Positions 26,701 through 38,543 of a stretch of DNA of 64,000 nucleotides are shown in pieces; position 1 is the stretch's first letter, and every line of letters begins with the position of its first letter. Made by a program: the position numbers and the translations under genes. The notes under the pieces are model-generated. The model was not told the DNA's origin and did not search any database. It saw only the letters and a program-made list of their open reading frames with translations. Origin of the DNA: Pezizomycotina sp. ARF18 (lineage: Eukaryota > Ascomycota). The stretch covers positions 479,387 to 543,386 of the forward strand of contig AZLU01000002.1 in assembly GCA_002224055.1 (NCBI GenBank), written 5' to 3'.

Positions 26701-28968
26701 TCAAGAAAAAAAAAATTATAATAAAAAAAAAAAAAATTTGACAGATGGAAAGTGGACCGGATGGCAGAAGGAAAAAGCAACGGTAACCCTTACGGTAGAA
26801 ATAAAACTCTCCCGTCCACTAGGAAAGGGAGACTGTCGCCGCAACCACCCCTCGAGCAAAAAGCCGTTCTGCTGGTTAGTCGAGCAGATTGACAAGTCCA
26901 GAAATGAAAAAACAGAATTTGGGTACATATACATTATCAGTTCTGTTCTTTTTTTACTACACCCACCTTCAGTACTATCGCCCGGTTTATTCCCAATACA
27001 ATTTAACGCTATCAAAAGTCTTTCCACCACCAAAATATACCTTGCCTATATAATATATATTTTTTGTCATTTCTTTTTTCTGTCACGTCTAACAACCCCC
27101 CAATTATAAATAATAATTAAATAAAAATTAATAAAATAGAATATAATTTAAAAGAATTTATTTATTTTTCCCTATATTTTTTATCAAAATAAATAAATAA
27201 AGAGAATTACTAAGTAGTTTAGATAGAGTTAGTTGCACAGGCCACTCATGGTACCAGGCTTATGGTGCTGGAGAAGTAGATAGGAATTCCCCCTAATTCC
27301 TTTTGCTTCCTTTTTTACGTTATTTATTGTATTATTATTATTACTTCCTTCACGGTACTCTAGGTGTATATTCTAACACCACACCTCAAGTCTGTCTCCG
27401 TGTCTCTCATCATCTGGCTGTCCTGTCTCTTCCCCATATACACCCGGTTCTCCCCCCAAAATTTCCCGGTGCCTTCTTCTTCTTAAACTTATCTTTCCGT
27501 TATTAAATAAAACCAAAATTCTTATATATATACTCTTTTCTTTTAATATCATTTATTTTCTTTTTAATACATTTGACGACCTTCTTTTTTCTTCTTGTTC
27601 TATTATTATAATAATAGATCCTTATTCCCTTTTTCCATTCGTGATACTTTTTTTTTTTTTTTAAACTTTTGGAAGGAAAATAGGACGACGACACCTGGGA
27701 TTGGTAGAAGGGAACCTAAGACAAAAAAGTATCCAAAGCGTTATAATCGTTTAGAGATTGATAGATATCAATCGCATGCCCTCGGCCCTTCGCTGCATTC
27801 CCTTTTGAACGACATTGACAAAAAGCTTTTTTATTATAAAAACTCGACCTTACGGTACGTATTTCGATATACCCTTTTCGCTTTTTCGCTCTATATCTGC
27901 TCTATACCTCCCCTTGTCTCGGTCGCTGTTTAGTATTTTGCGGTGGGATGAATGCATTTAGACAAAAATCTCTATGACACTTAAAAGACTACATACACCA
28001 TCACATTATTCATTCGCAACATCGACCGATCTTTATATATACAAGAATTTCTCCATTGAAAAATACAAGGGAGAAAAACCAATAAAAAGGAAGAGGTAGA
28101 AAACGTTCGATCTGCTATAAGCGAAACGATATCTTGCATCTTTGGAAAGGCTTTTTCGTTGGAACTAGGGGTGTTGCCGAAGCAGCTCAACCATTCCATT
28201 CCTTTCCCTTGCGTCTTGTAATCTGTTGTACCTGCATATGCATATACAGCGTTTCTCTAACTACACATCCCACGATATTTTCCCGGAATTTCTTTCCTTC
28301 TCAATTCCTTATATCTCCAGACCGTGGATCTCCGCTTGGCTATTACTGACCGATTTTAATATAATTCGATCTAGATTGTGATTTTTTAGCTGTTTGTTGT
28401 TATCTTATTCTTTCCCCTTCTATCAAGAAAAGATTTTTCTCTGGAAGGAATTTTACTGCGCTGCATTTGTGATAACAGAAAAAAATAGAGCAAGGGTCGC
28501 TACTGCCATTTTTTTTACGACAACCATTACTATAATCACTAAATACCACACATTTTATATCCTCCCTCCCCTCAACAAAACAACAAAACCTCCACATAAC
28601 CACACACAATCGACGAAGATCCACATCAGGCCAAGTCCAGAATTCGACTACTTATCTCCATCACTCCGCTGCTGCATTCCATATAAGCAAAAGGGATATT
28701 GAGAGAATTTGTGGCTATCTGCTTGTCCTTACCGATACCTCTGCTGGATTTCGACTTAGAACCCGGATTTCGAAGCATATCACGATCGCAGGGGGTTACC
28801 GACAAGGAAAGGTCTTAGCAGGTTCCAATTATTAAGGCCTTTCTCCCCGCTTTGGTAGCCTGTATTCTCCAATTTTATTCGTACAGGGGAAAAGTCCGGA
28901 CTTTCTGTTTCATACAGCAAATCTCCTCACATTACCTAAATCTCTGCTATACTTTTCAACGTCTTCAT
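23765..28968. other. Gene-poor AT-rich region upstream of the RasGEF gene
   Basis: No supported gene. It contains long A or T runs at 24447-24460, 24773-24792, 26177-26192 and 26400-26419, a purine block at about 26640-26735, and T-rich DNA from about 27300 to 28450. The last kilobase or so is presumably promoter and leader for the RasGEF gene, but no start site can be fixed. Confidence 0.5.
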
Positions 28969-29320
28969 GATAAGGACAAGAAAAAACCCTCACAAGGAAG
29001 AACGCGGGCATGAAGGATTGAGTATAACGATTACCCAAATCCACCACCTTTTGAGGAAAGCGTGGAAAGAAGCCGTGATACATCTTTCGACGAAAGGACG
29101 ACGGATGAAGATGGACGATGGATCCTCTTCGGGCCAGATTCATTGATAAGGACAAGAAAAAACCCTCACAAGGAAGAACGCGGGGCATGAAGGATTGAGT
29201 ATAACGATACCCAAATCCACCACTTTTGAGGGAAGCGTGGAAAGAAGGCCGTGATACATCTTTCGACGAAAGGACGACGATGAAGATGACGATGGACTCC
29301 TCTCGGGGCCAGACTACGTT
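28969..29320. repeat. 176-bp tandem duplication at the 5' side of the RasGEF gene
   Basis: GATAAGGACAAGAAAAAACC at about 28969 recurs at about 29145, and the similarity continues to GGGCCAGA at about 29135 and 29313. The copies differ mostly by single-base run changes: GATTACCC/GATACCC, CCACC/CCAC, GAGGAAAG/GAGGGAAG, GAAGCCG/GAAGGCCG, GACGGATG/GACGATG and CGGGCC/CGGGGCC. The end of the second copy runs into an acidic open frame that probably belongs to the exchange factor. Confidence 0.92.
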
Positions 29321-32300
29321 CCCCTCTACAAGAGGAAGAACAGGAGCTCGTCTGGCGCTTCGAAGAAGACACTAACGACACACTCGAGAAAGAGCTCGCG
29401 AGCCCGCTCTATATCCTCCCAACACAACCAAATAACACCCCCCCAAACGCCAAACAGCTCGCAAGACTCGCTGAACGGCGATATACTCAATCTCCTACCA
29501 CTACCTCCTCCTCCACCGAATCTCACCCATCTTCCTTCGAGCATTCTACACATTACCACCCTACCTTCACCTCCAACTCCACCACCGTCACACTCCTTCA
29601 ATGTCGGCGACGTCTCCTGATACACAACGTGCACAGCAATGGCTGGGCAGACGGGACGATGCTGAGTTCGGGAGCAAGGGGATGGCTGCCAACGAACTAC
29701 TGCGAGCGTACGAATGCGACCAGATTCAACTCCTCCTGGTCGCCTGCGTGGGGCTTTCGAGGGAGTGCCGAGGCGCTGTCACGAACGGATTCGCGAGGGC
29801 AAGCAAGAAGTTGTGGCGGAAGTTGTATCGGGTGTCAGAGCGCTCTTGGTATGTATTGTTATTTATCGAGTGAAACACCTTTTTGTTTAAAATTTCTTGG
29901 CTAACATTGTTCATAGGAATCGACGGATTGCCTCACAAGAGACAGCCCCAACGTCCAAGCCAGCGATATGTCCGCAAGACGCGCAAGGTTTCTCCTTTCA
30001 GAGCTTCGGCATTGGTGAAGATCTCAAGAAAATCCCAGACCTCGCCGGCCGCGGACGATGCCTCCAGTACGCTACCGACGAACTGATGGACGCGATGATC
30101 CTTAGCACGTTCAAGACGGTTGTACGAGGGTGTCAAGTTCCTCGACGCTTGGATTGAAGAACATTACGAGCCTCTGGATGATGAGGTGAGGGTATGTTAC
30201 AGGACGAGGAATTCGCTTCGGAGAAGGATACTCGGAAGAAGCGTATCCCTACCACGCCTCCTCAGAGAGACATGGAGTACATCGCCCCCTTACACCCCCA
30301 ACGACTCGACTTTCGAGGACGATGCCAATAACGCCACTCCTCACGCCATGGATATTTACAACCAACATGCTCTCTTACCCTTTTCCGATGAGTCCTGCTC
30401 CCTCTCTAACCTTCACGCCCAAACCTAGCTCGAGTACTTGCAGCCTTGACAGGTACAGCGATTCTTCGTACAATGTTAGTACCACGAGTCTCGAGTGCCA
30501 GGAGCAACAACTTCCATGGCTCTTGCTAGGCTTTGGTTACGCTCACGACGCCCTTCTCTCGTACCTCGGTGTTTACATTGGTTGAACTCCACATCCAGTG
30601 CTGGTCATCGGCACATATCCTCAGGACAACCAAGGATACCGTCTCCGCTGCAAGGAACTGCTACCATCGTTGAGCACGTGTTACGTCAGGGTGCCAGGGC
30701 TGTCGCTTTGGAGTCCGCTAACTGACATGTACACGCGGAATAAACGATCTCATCGCTGCTGCAAGGGAGGCCGAACCCCTGACGAGTATGCGAAGGTATG
30801 GAAATCATCAGCGCCGAAAAAGGTGAGGCTCTGGTAGAAGCCGCGACCTCATGCGTCCGTGGCGCGGCGACGTGGTTGCGAAAGCGAAATTCGTTATCGA
30901 GAGGATCGGGGATTTCGAGGTGGACCTTAGCCGCAACCGGCTCTGGAATTGGCGTGGGCTCTGGAAATTGGCGTGGGGCTTGACGACCAGCAGCAGTGCA
31001 GCGGGCAACGCCATGATTCGACGTGGAAGTGGCACTACCGTCACCCCTGCCCATCGTCGACCACTCGTCGGAAGTTCAGGTTGTGGCCGTTGTTGAGTCC
31101 TTGGAGTCGCCTGTTGCGGTTAGTCCCACGTGGCTACTTCCCAAGAAGGCATCGCTGGCCCAGGATCCCCTGCAGCCCACGTCACCGCACCGACCACCGT
31201 TTCGGCACGAAATTCTTCCGAAATTCTGCCCGGTTTTCTGTTCGGAATTCTTTCAGGAATTCTGTTGCCATCCTTACCTCATTACCTTCCTCACTTCGCC
31301 ACGGAAGAATCACAACAACACGGTGAAGAAATCATCACGAAGACGCCAACAAAAGCGCAGAAGACAGCAACAGCGAAGTCGAAGTTGAAGTCGAAGTTGA
31401 TGAGATAACCGTCGATGAAGAGGAGACCCCATCGAGCCCTACCAACGCTACCGCTACTCCACTAAAACCACCGTGACAATCGTCAACAGACAGTCGAGGG
31501 ATGAATTCTCCAAGGCCTTTGAGATTTCCACAGCCGAGATGATCCGCCGACGCGACGCCGAAGTCTCCGAACAGTTTCCAAAAGGTCTTCAGTGCCACTG
31601 ACGGCAACGTCTTCGGATCCACCACTAGCGTGGTTGACTCTGAGATGGGAGATGCCTCGAGACTTCTACTCGCGTCACCACCCCGGACATGAACTCGACG
31701 AGGCTCCGGCCCCCAACAGAACAGCATGCTCACCATTCCGTCTATCCCGTCTTCGAGTCTCTTCCCCTATCCTTTGGAGGAGGAAGATGACCCGATGTCC
31801 GAGAAGACCTACGCTGATGAGCTTGTCTTTAATAAGGAAGGCGCGGTTGTGGGCGTACTCTCCTGCTCTGGTCGAGAGGCTTACCCTTCCGATTCAACCC
31901 CCGACGCTATGTTCGTTTCTACCTTCTACCTCACCTTCAGGCTCTTCGCTAGCCCTCGCGAGGTTGCCAACGCCCTCATCGAGAGGTTCGATTACGTCGC
32001 CTCCAACCGCCGCGGAGCCACCCCCGTGCGCTTGAGGATTTACAACGTTTTCAAGCAGTGGCTCGAATCTCACTGGCAGAAGGACACCGACTCCGAGGCT
32101 CTCGACGTTATCAGCGAGTTCGCCATTACCAAGCTGAAGCCCATACTTCCTGGTGCTGGCCAGCGCCTCGAGGAGCTTACTACTAAGGTTACTGAAGTCG
32201 ACGGCATCATCGTCCCACGTGGGGCGGTCACGCTTTGCAAGTCCAAGTCTGCGATCGGTCAAGAGCACGTAACCAAGGCTCCTGCCCCGTAATCTCCAAG

Positions 32301-33258
32301 AGCCAGCTCGCCCTCCTCCGTATTTCCGCTGGAGGTGGTGCCCGCCAACCATCCTTGACTTCGACCCCATCGAGCTCGCCCGCCAATTTACCCTCAAGGA
32401 GTCTCGCCTCTTCTGCTCCATCAGCACCGAAGAGCTTCTCGCTCAAGAGTGGACCAAGAAACAGGGATCCAAGGCGCTCCACGTCAAGGCCATGACTGCC
32501 CCTCTACTGATCTCGCTCATCTCGTCGCTGTCACAATCCTTCACGAAACCGATCCGAAGAGGCGCGCGATCGTCATCAAGCACTGGATCAAGATTGCCGA
32601 CCGGTGCTCGAGCTCGCGAACTACGATTCTCTCATGGCTATCATGTGCTCGCTCAATACGTCTACCATCGTCCGTCTCAAGAAGACTGGGAGCTTGTTTC
32701 CCAGAAGACCAAGACTGCCCTCGAGCACCTCCGCGCCGTCATCGACGTCAGCAAGAACTACGGTGTCCTCCGCGCCAGGCTTAGGAACCACGTCCCGCCT
32801 TGCATTCCTTTCCTCGGTACTTACCTGACGATCTCACCTTCGTCGACGATGGCAACCCGTCTAAGCGCCCCTTGTCAACCGATGATGCCAACATCGCCCA
32901 GGTCGTCAACTACGACAAGTACATCAAGACTACGAAGATCATCTCCGAGCTCCAGCGCTTCCAGATCCCTTACAACATCCAGGAGGTCCCTGAGATGCAG
33001 ATGTGGATCGAGACCAGGTTAAGCGCGTGCGGTCTTCTAAGGTTAACGATGTCCAAACCTCTACCGCCGGTCTCTCCTCTCGAGCCTAGGAGCCCAGCCG
33101 GGCAAGCCAGCTCCTATCAACACTAAGGTCGAAGTCGCTGTTACCCCGCTACTGCTGGCCAGAGGAGCCTAAGGACAAGTTCGGGCTCTTCGGGGGCTCA
33201 GGCTATCAAGGATCGATCACCGTCTCTGCCTTCGATCTTGCAGTCTACTGGCAACTAA
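29285..33258 (+). CDS. CDC25-type Ras guanine-nucleotide exchange factor with SH3 domain (frameshifted)
   Basis: This protein would load GTP onto Ras at the membrane, upstream of cAMP and growth signalling. The domains are spread over several frames. First comes an acidic N-terminal stretch (29290-29420). The second half of an SH3 domain follows at about 29590-29710 (SFNVGDV, NGWADGTMLSSGARGWLPTN), then a helical linker region that includes VVRGVKFLDAWIEEH. Next are a Ser/Pro-rich region and an acidic EVEVEVEVDEITV block (about 31370). The RasGEF N-terminal (REM) domain lies at about 31774-32215 (FVSTFYLTFRLFASP). The catalytic domain lies at about 32350-33030, with the hallmark PCIPFLGTYL and LTFVDDGNP motifs and a closing WIETRL. 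An intron at 29849-29916 has GTATGT, CTAAC and TAG. The last frame stops with TAA at 33256-33258. The first half of the SH3 domain is not evident, so the 5' end is uncertain and an intron may be missed. At least a dozen frame changes occur; they look like one-base indels. The family assignment is firm; I cannot tell Cdc25 from a paralogue. Confidence 0.88.
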
Positions 33259-36200
33259 GCATTCACTCTTAACTACCCTTTCCGTTTTCTTTAACATGAA
33301 CGTTCAATACCTCACACTCTCTATGATATCTCTTTATTTTTCTTTCTCATACCCAACGACTTTACGCGAACCATTTTTTGTTTTCCAATTACTCTTTCAT
33401 TCATGTCAATGTACTACCATTGGTATTTTTTTTTTTTTCAAACATTGGACGATTGTCTCGTTTGTTCTTTCAAGTACTCATCTAGCGTTTCACTTTGTCT
33501 TTTTTTTGTTCGTCAATTAAATAAAAAAAGACCGCAAAAAAGAATTGTTCATACAGGTTCTAGCGCCCTTTTGGTCAGCGATGACTTGGAAAGGGGCTTG
33601 TATATATTTTTTTTTATTATTTTTCTTGTCTCTCTATCTTTTGTACATTCTGGCGTTTTTTTTTTTTTCCTTTGAAAACTTTTTTTTTTCTTGTTCTATT
33701 TTTGGTCTTGACTCTGACAAAAAGAACAGATGTATATTAAAACAATTTATTAGGACTCCTTTTGAACAAAAAAATTTCATTTTATTACTTCTTCTGTCTA
33801 TATTTCTTCTCTCCCTCTCTCATCGTCATCGATTATATTTCCTTTTTCCTTTGATTGAATATTTTTTTTTTTGGGGGGGGGGGAATTTCCAACAAAAAAG
33901 GGTGCCTTTTGATTAGTACGCTTTTTTCGTTTTTCTTTTTAGTGTTTTGTTCATTTCTCCTATTATTGCTTTGAAATTTTGGCTGGTCGAAATTTTTTTC
34001 GACGCAACCCCACGCTCTTTTATTTTTATTATTATTATTATTGTTTTTTTTTTTTTTTTTTAAAAAAAAAATCGTACTTCTCCTTTTCTCCTTTTTCCTT
34101 TTTCCCTTCATTTATCGCCGTCACTCCTTTGTAATTCCTTTCATATCTACTCATCTCATCTGTGCTCTAGCGGTTCTTTTCTACTTTTTTCTCCTTTTTA
34201 TATTTGGCCTTGAACAATTTTTCTTGTTAGGTTTATTTTGTCTAGCCCTGGATGGGAGTTTCTGACAATAGGTAACCTAGTTTGCTCGGGCAGAAAGAGC
34301 ACTAGTAACGAAAACACTTTTGTTTAACTCTTTTGTAGAAGTGTTTTTACTCTTTAAATAAAATAAAATAAAATAAAATAAATGAAAACAAACGAAATTT
34401 TTTTTTTTTTTTTCAATTCTTACTATAAAAGATTTTTGATTTTATTTTAGCTTTGTAAATAGAAATATATATATATATTTATAATCAATATCAATATCCG
34501 ACGCCTATATTGTTCGTGATAAGTTCATGTCAAATAAACGTGACCTTTAAAAATTATCGATAAGGAAATCAATAAAAACGTGATCACCCGGAAAAATTAC
34601 ACAGGCAGAGGCACCAAAAAATAAATAAATAATAACCTCGCGATGCGCGCTGACGTGAACCGGTTAAACGATACCTCATAGTTGCATCTAGACGGCCTAG
34701 CCGTTCGAAAAATAGAGAGAGAGCTTAAACATGGACCGGGGTAGGGAATATACACTAGCTGCGTCATGCACGACACGATAAAATAGCCCTATTATTAGGG
34801 ATAGGGATAATAAGGGAATAATTTTGAGGCGGAACAAAAAAAAAAGAAAAAGAAAAGAAAAGAATAGTGACGTGGACATGTGATTCGACTTGCAGGAAGA
34901 AAACCAAGGTTGCACAAAAAGAATAAATCACAGAATAGCCTATTTGGGAACGATTTCGATATCACGTTATCTCCACTTTTTGGAATATTCAACGCAGGTT
35001 TAAATTTTTCTGTTATTTTTGTTTTTTTTTTATTGGTTGTGGTGTTTACGTTTGGTCACAGTGGAGTAGTATCGCAGCGGTCTGGGCCGTTATTGTCCAA
35101 CAGTTGAATAAGGTATATTACGATAATTGAGGATTTGATTGTTGTCTTACTGTGAAATCGAAACTACTACTTATTGATCTAATAAACATATTATTTATTA
35201 AATAAGTCGTCCTGCTCATTATACGTAATCCGTTCTGCACTCTATCTGTGGAAAAGCCGTCGTGATTTTGTAATTGATGGGTACTTGGGAGATACTTCTT
35301 TCGAAGTACCCTAGATTCTGGATTATATAAATTACTTCAAACGATTGAAGCTTTATTCTGCGTTTCCGCAGAATTCCGTTGCTTGCTTCCACTTGTTTTT
35401 CAAGAAAAACCTGTCATGAAAATGTACAGACGGACGTACGAACGGATAAGGATTTCCCTTTGAACAAAAAAAAAAAAAACTTCGAATCGTATATAAACGA
35501 AATAACGGGAATAGTGACATGAAGAATATCTTTTTTGAAACAATATTTTCGACCCCCCTCCCCCCCCAAAAAAAATAAAATAAAAAAACTTGAATATATA
35601 TTGTAGATCGTTCTGATTGACAGTCATCATATGACACCGCTATTCTATACTTTTGCGGTTTGAAAGTGTCATTAGGCGCTGTGCATATATAGGAGACAAG
35701 GATCTGCCGAAGGGTTGTTATCTTATTATTCAGGGTCTTCCTTCCCTCGTATAGGTTTTAGAAAAAAAAAACCGGCACTTTTTCTCATGGGCCAATATAC
35801 CATCCACGATTATTTTTTGCAAAAGTGGAGATGTTAAACGAAAGCAGGGAAGTAATGACCGAGTACCTGGGTATCGCGATACTCGATTTTGTCTACGATA
35901 TCATATAATAGATCCCTATAGAATAATATTTGGAATATATATTATATCGTCGATTGGATCCTTGCAAGTTTATCAATGACCAATGAATTTGTCGGGTAGA
36001 GAGAACTGAATTCATAGCGAGATTTACATCGAGATATCGTGAAAATAGTAACGGATGCTGGAAAAAACTTTAAGTTTTTTTTTTTATCCTGAGTAATTTC
36101 GACTAAAGTCTAATATCGCCTTATGACTCCCAACGTTGGAAAAGATAAGAGATTATAAAGGGGTTACTGTTATTATTGAAATCTAAAGCTTGAAAGTCCG

Positions 36201-38381
36201 AGAGAAAATCGAGATCTAATTTGCCCCTTTAAGAGTTGATAATAAAAAGAGGCGTTAACTCGACCTCATCTTATTTTGCAAATTTTCTTCTGAAAATGTT
36301 TCTCTCCAATTTTTGTTCCCTGAAATTTTATCGACGCAAATGCGTGTCGCTGGTCCATTTGGCCTTCGGTGATATTCTACGATATTTGCCTTATGTAGTA
36401 ATAAATCTATAATCTGTTTCAAAATACTTCGAAACACAGGTCTGATCTTTGAGAGGGTACGAAGCTACAAGCAGTGAGCGAGGTAGCACAGTGCAGTACA
36501 CGAGGGCAAGGACAGATCTGCCCTCTTGCGCTACAACGTTTCATGATAATCTCCCCGCAATTGAAATCCGGGACAAGCAATTGAAATCAGGGACAGGGTG
36601 ACCTACAGGTGGGACAAAAAAGCAATAAAACAAAAGCGATTTTACAGAAACAAGCCGATTGTTTCTCAAAGTTCAGGCAATTGTCAGGCGTTACGATGGG
36701 ATTTTCCCAAAACTTCGTACCCGAAATCCTTTGATCGGGCGAGGGAGGCTTAAGCCTAGAAATATATATATCAGGCTATATATCAATATTATTGTTTAAA
36801 CGAATAAAATAGTAAAACGCGTCTATCAATATATATATATATACACAGCCTAAGGCGAAAAAGAGAGAAACAGCCTCTATTCAATTTACCGAGTCGTGAA
36901 AATCTCAGCTCAGGCAAAAGAAATGTTTCCTTAAAGCAAGAAAAAGAAAAAAGAAAGGGCCTAAAGCTAGTAAGCTTCTAGTAATGCGGTTTCCATTTTG
37001 AAGGATACACCGGAGCTATCAAGGATCCACCGTCGAATGTGTAGCGTTATTAGTTTCTAAGGGTTCTAGATCCTCTCGCGACGGTTTACCCTGGTGCATC
37101 TAAGCTAAACTATCTCGGAATACGTTTAAAGACTCAACGAGGGAGAAAACAACGCGATAACGTGTTCAAATTGGGCGTTTACCTTGCCCAGCCAGGGCGG
37201 GGCGCGATTTAAGTAGTTAGGAATCGCCCGAAAAGAAGGGAACCCTGAAAAGGTTTTTGCGCCACTGCTACGCTGACTGGGCTATGGGACCGAAACACCG
37301 GGCCTAACTTTTTTAGCCTTTTGGTATCTGGTCTGGGGGAGCCGGGAGAGCCAATTTAGCTTTAATCACGGCCTTGCTCTAAGTCTGAGCTAAGCCAATT
37401 CGATCCGATATACGGTATATTCGGTTATAATTATATTATGAAAGTCGAAACCATCGGAAACCCGAAATTTTTTTTTTCTAATAATCGTTTAACTGAGGCG
37501 TAAAAAGCTCGTGCCCAATAGTTTCGCCCGAGTAAGATTGCCCCGGATATTACCGGGTAGAAGAAACTATTCTAAGAAACTTTTAGAAAACACCAAAAAT
37601 CAGCCACTAAAAACAGCCAATAGCCACGTCGAGAAACACGTGGAAATGAGCTCTCGGCAAAAAGAGAAGTAGGTATAGGCTAAGGGGCAGCAACAAGTTG
37701 CTATTGTTTTTCTGGTATTGTAAGTCGCTGGCTTTGGGTGAGCTACTTGAGCTTGATGTGCTGTCACTTGATTTTTTTTTTTTCTCAATCTTTTACTTCT
37801 TCAGGGCAAGGTTCGAAATTTACCCTCTTGGGCTAACAGAAGGCTGCGTAGTGTCAATTCGGTCAGCTCTCACGCTCTCCAGTCTGCGGAATGAAATACT
37901 ACTTTTTCCCCTCTTGTGTTCATTAGCTGTGTATCTATATAATTGATTGCGGTAAAACTACTGCAATGCAAAAAGTAGGGGGAAAAAAGTCAAAATATAA
38001 TAAAAGGTGTTTTAAGGTGGGGGAAATATTCATACAGCCTTCCAACGATAATTTTAATGTACCTAAGGCTCCTTTGTTTTGGCAGTGGGGGCTTTTCAAT
38101 CCTGACAATCCTTTCGTGTAGTACCGTCAAAGTATCGGTACATGTTCAGTACTTTCTGTTTACCCACAACGGGGCCCCGGAGACCACGCCCCGGTGTGCC
38201 CCCGCCATGAAAAGCTTCAGGGGCGGTTCGAGATCGTCTCCCCGAGGCTTACTATCACATCTGGGGGATGAGAAGCTATACTTTGCCTGGCAACCCAGCA
38301 ATAGGCTTGAGGAACGCCAGCATAAAGCTATCGTGCCGTGTCTGTAGCTATTTTACGAACAAGTTCTCTTGGCTAGGAAGC
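33259..38381. other. Gene-poor region, first part T-rich
   Basis: From 33259 to about 34250 the plus strand is strongly T-rich and probably includes the 3' UTR of the RasGEF gene. It holds T11 directly followed by G11 (33862-33883) and T19 at 34043-34061. Further on are AAAAT repeats (34356-34382), a C-rich run (35552-35568), and generally AT-rich DNA with no supported gene. Confidence 0.55.
36557..36596. repeat. 20-bp tandem direct repeat, two copies
   Basis: GCAATTGAAATC followed by CGGGACAA or AGGGACAG occurs back to back at 36557-36576 and 36577-36596, with two mismatches. It is non-coding. Confidence 0.85.

Positions 38382-38543
<162 letters not shown>

Noticed and set aside
37300-37330. 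GCCTTTTGG near a T run, recalling the start of U2 snRNA
   Set aside because: The rest of the U2 sequence and its branch-recognition region are absent.
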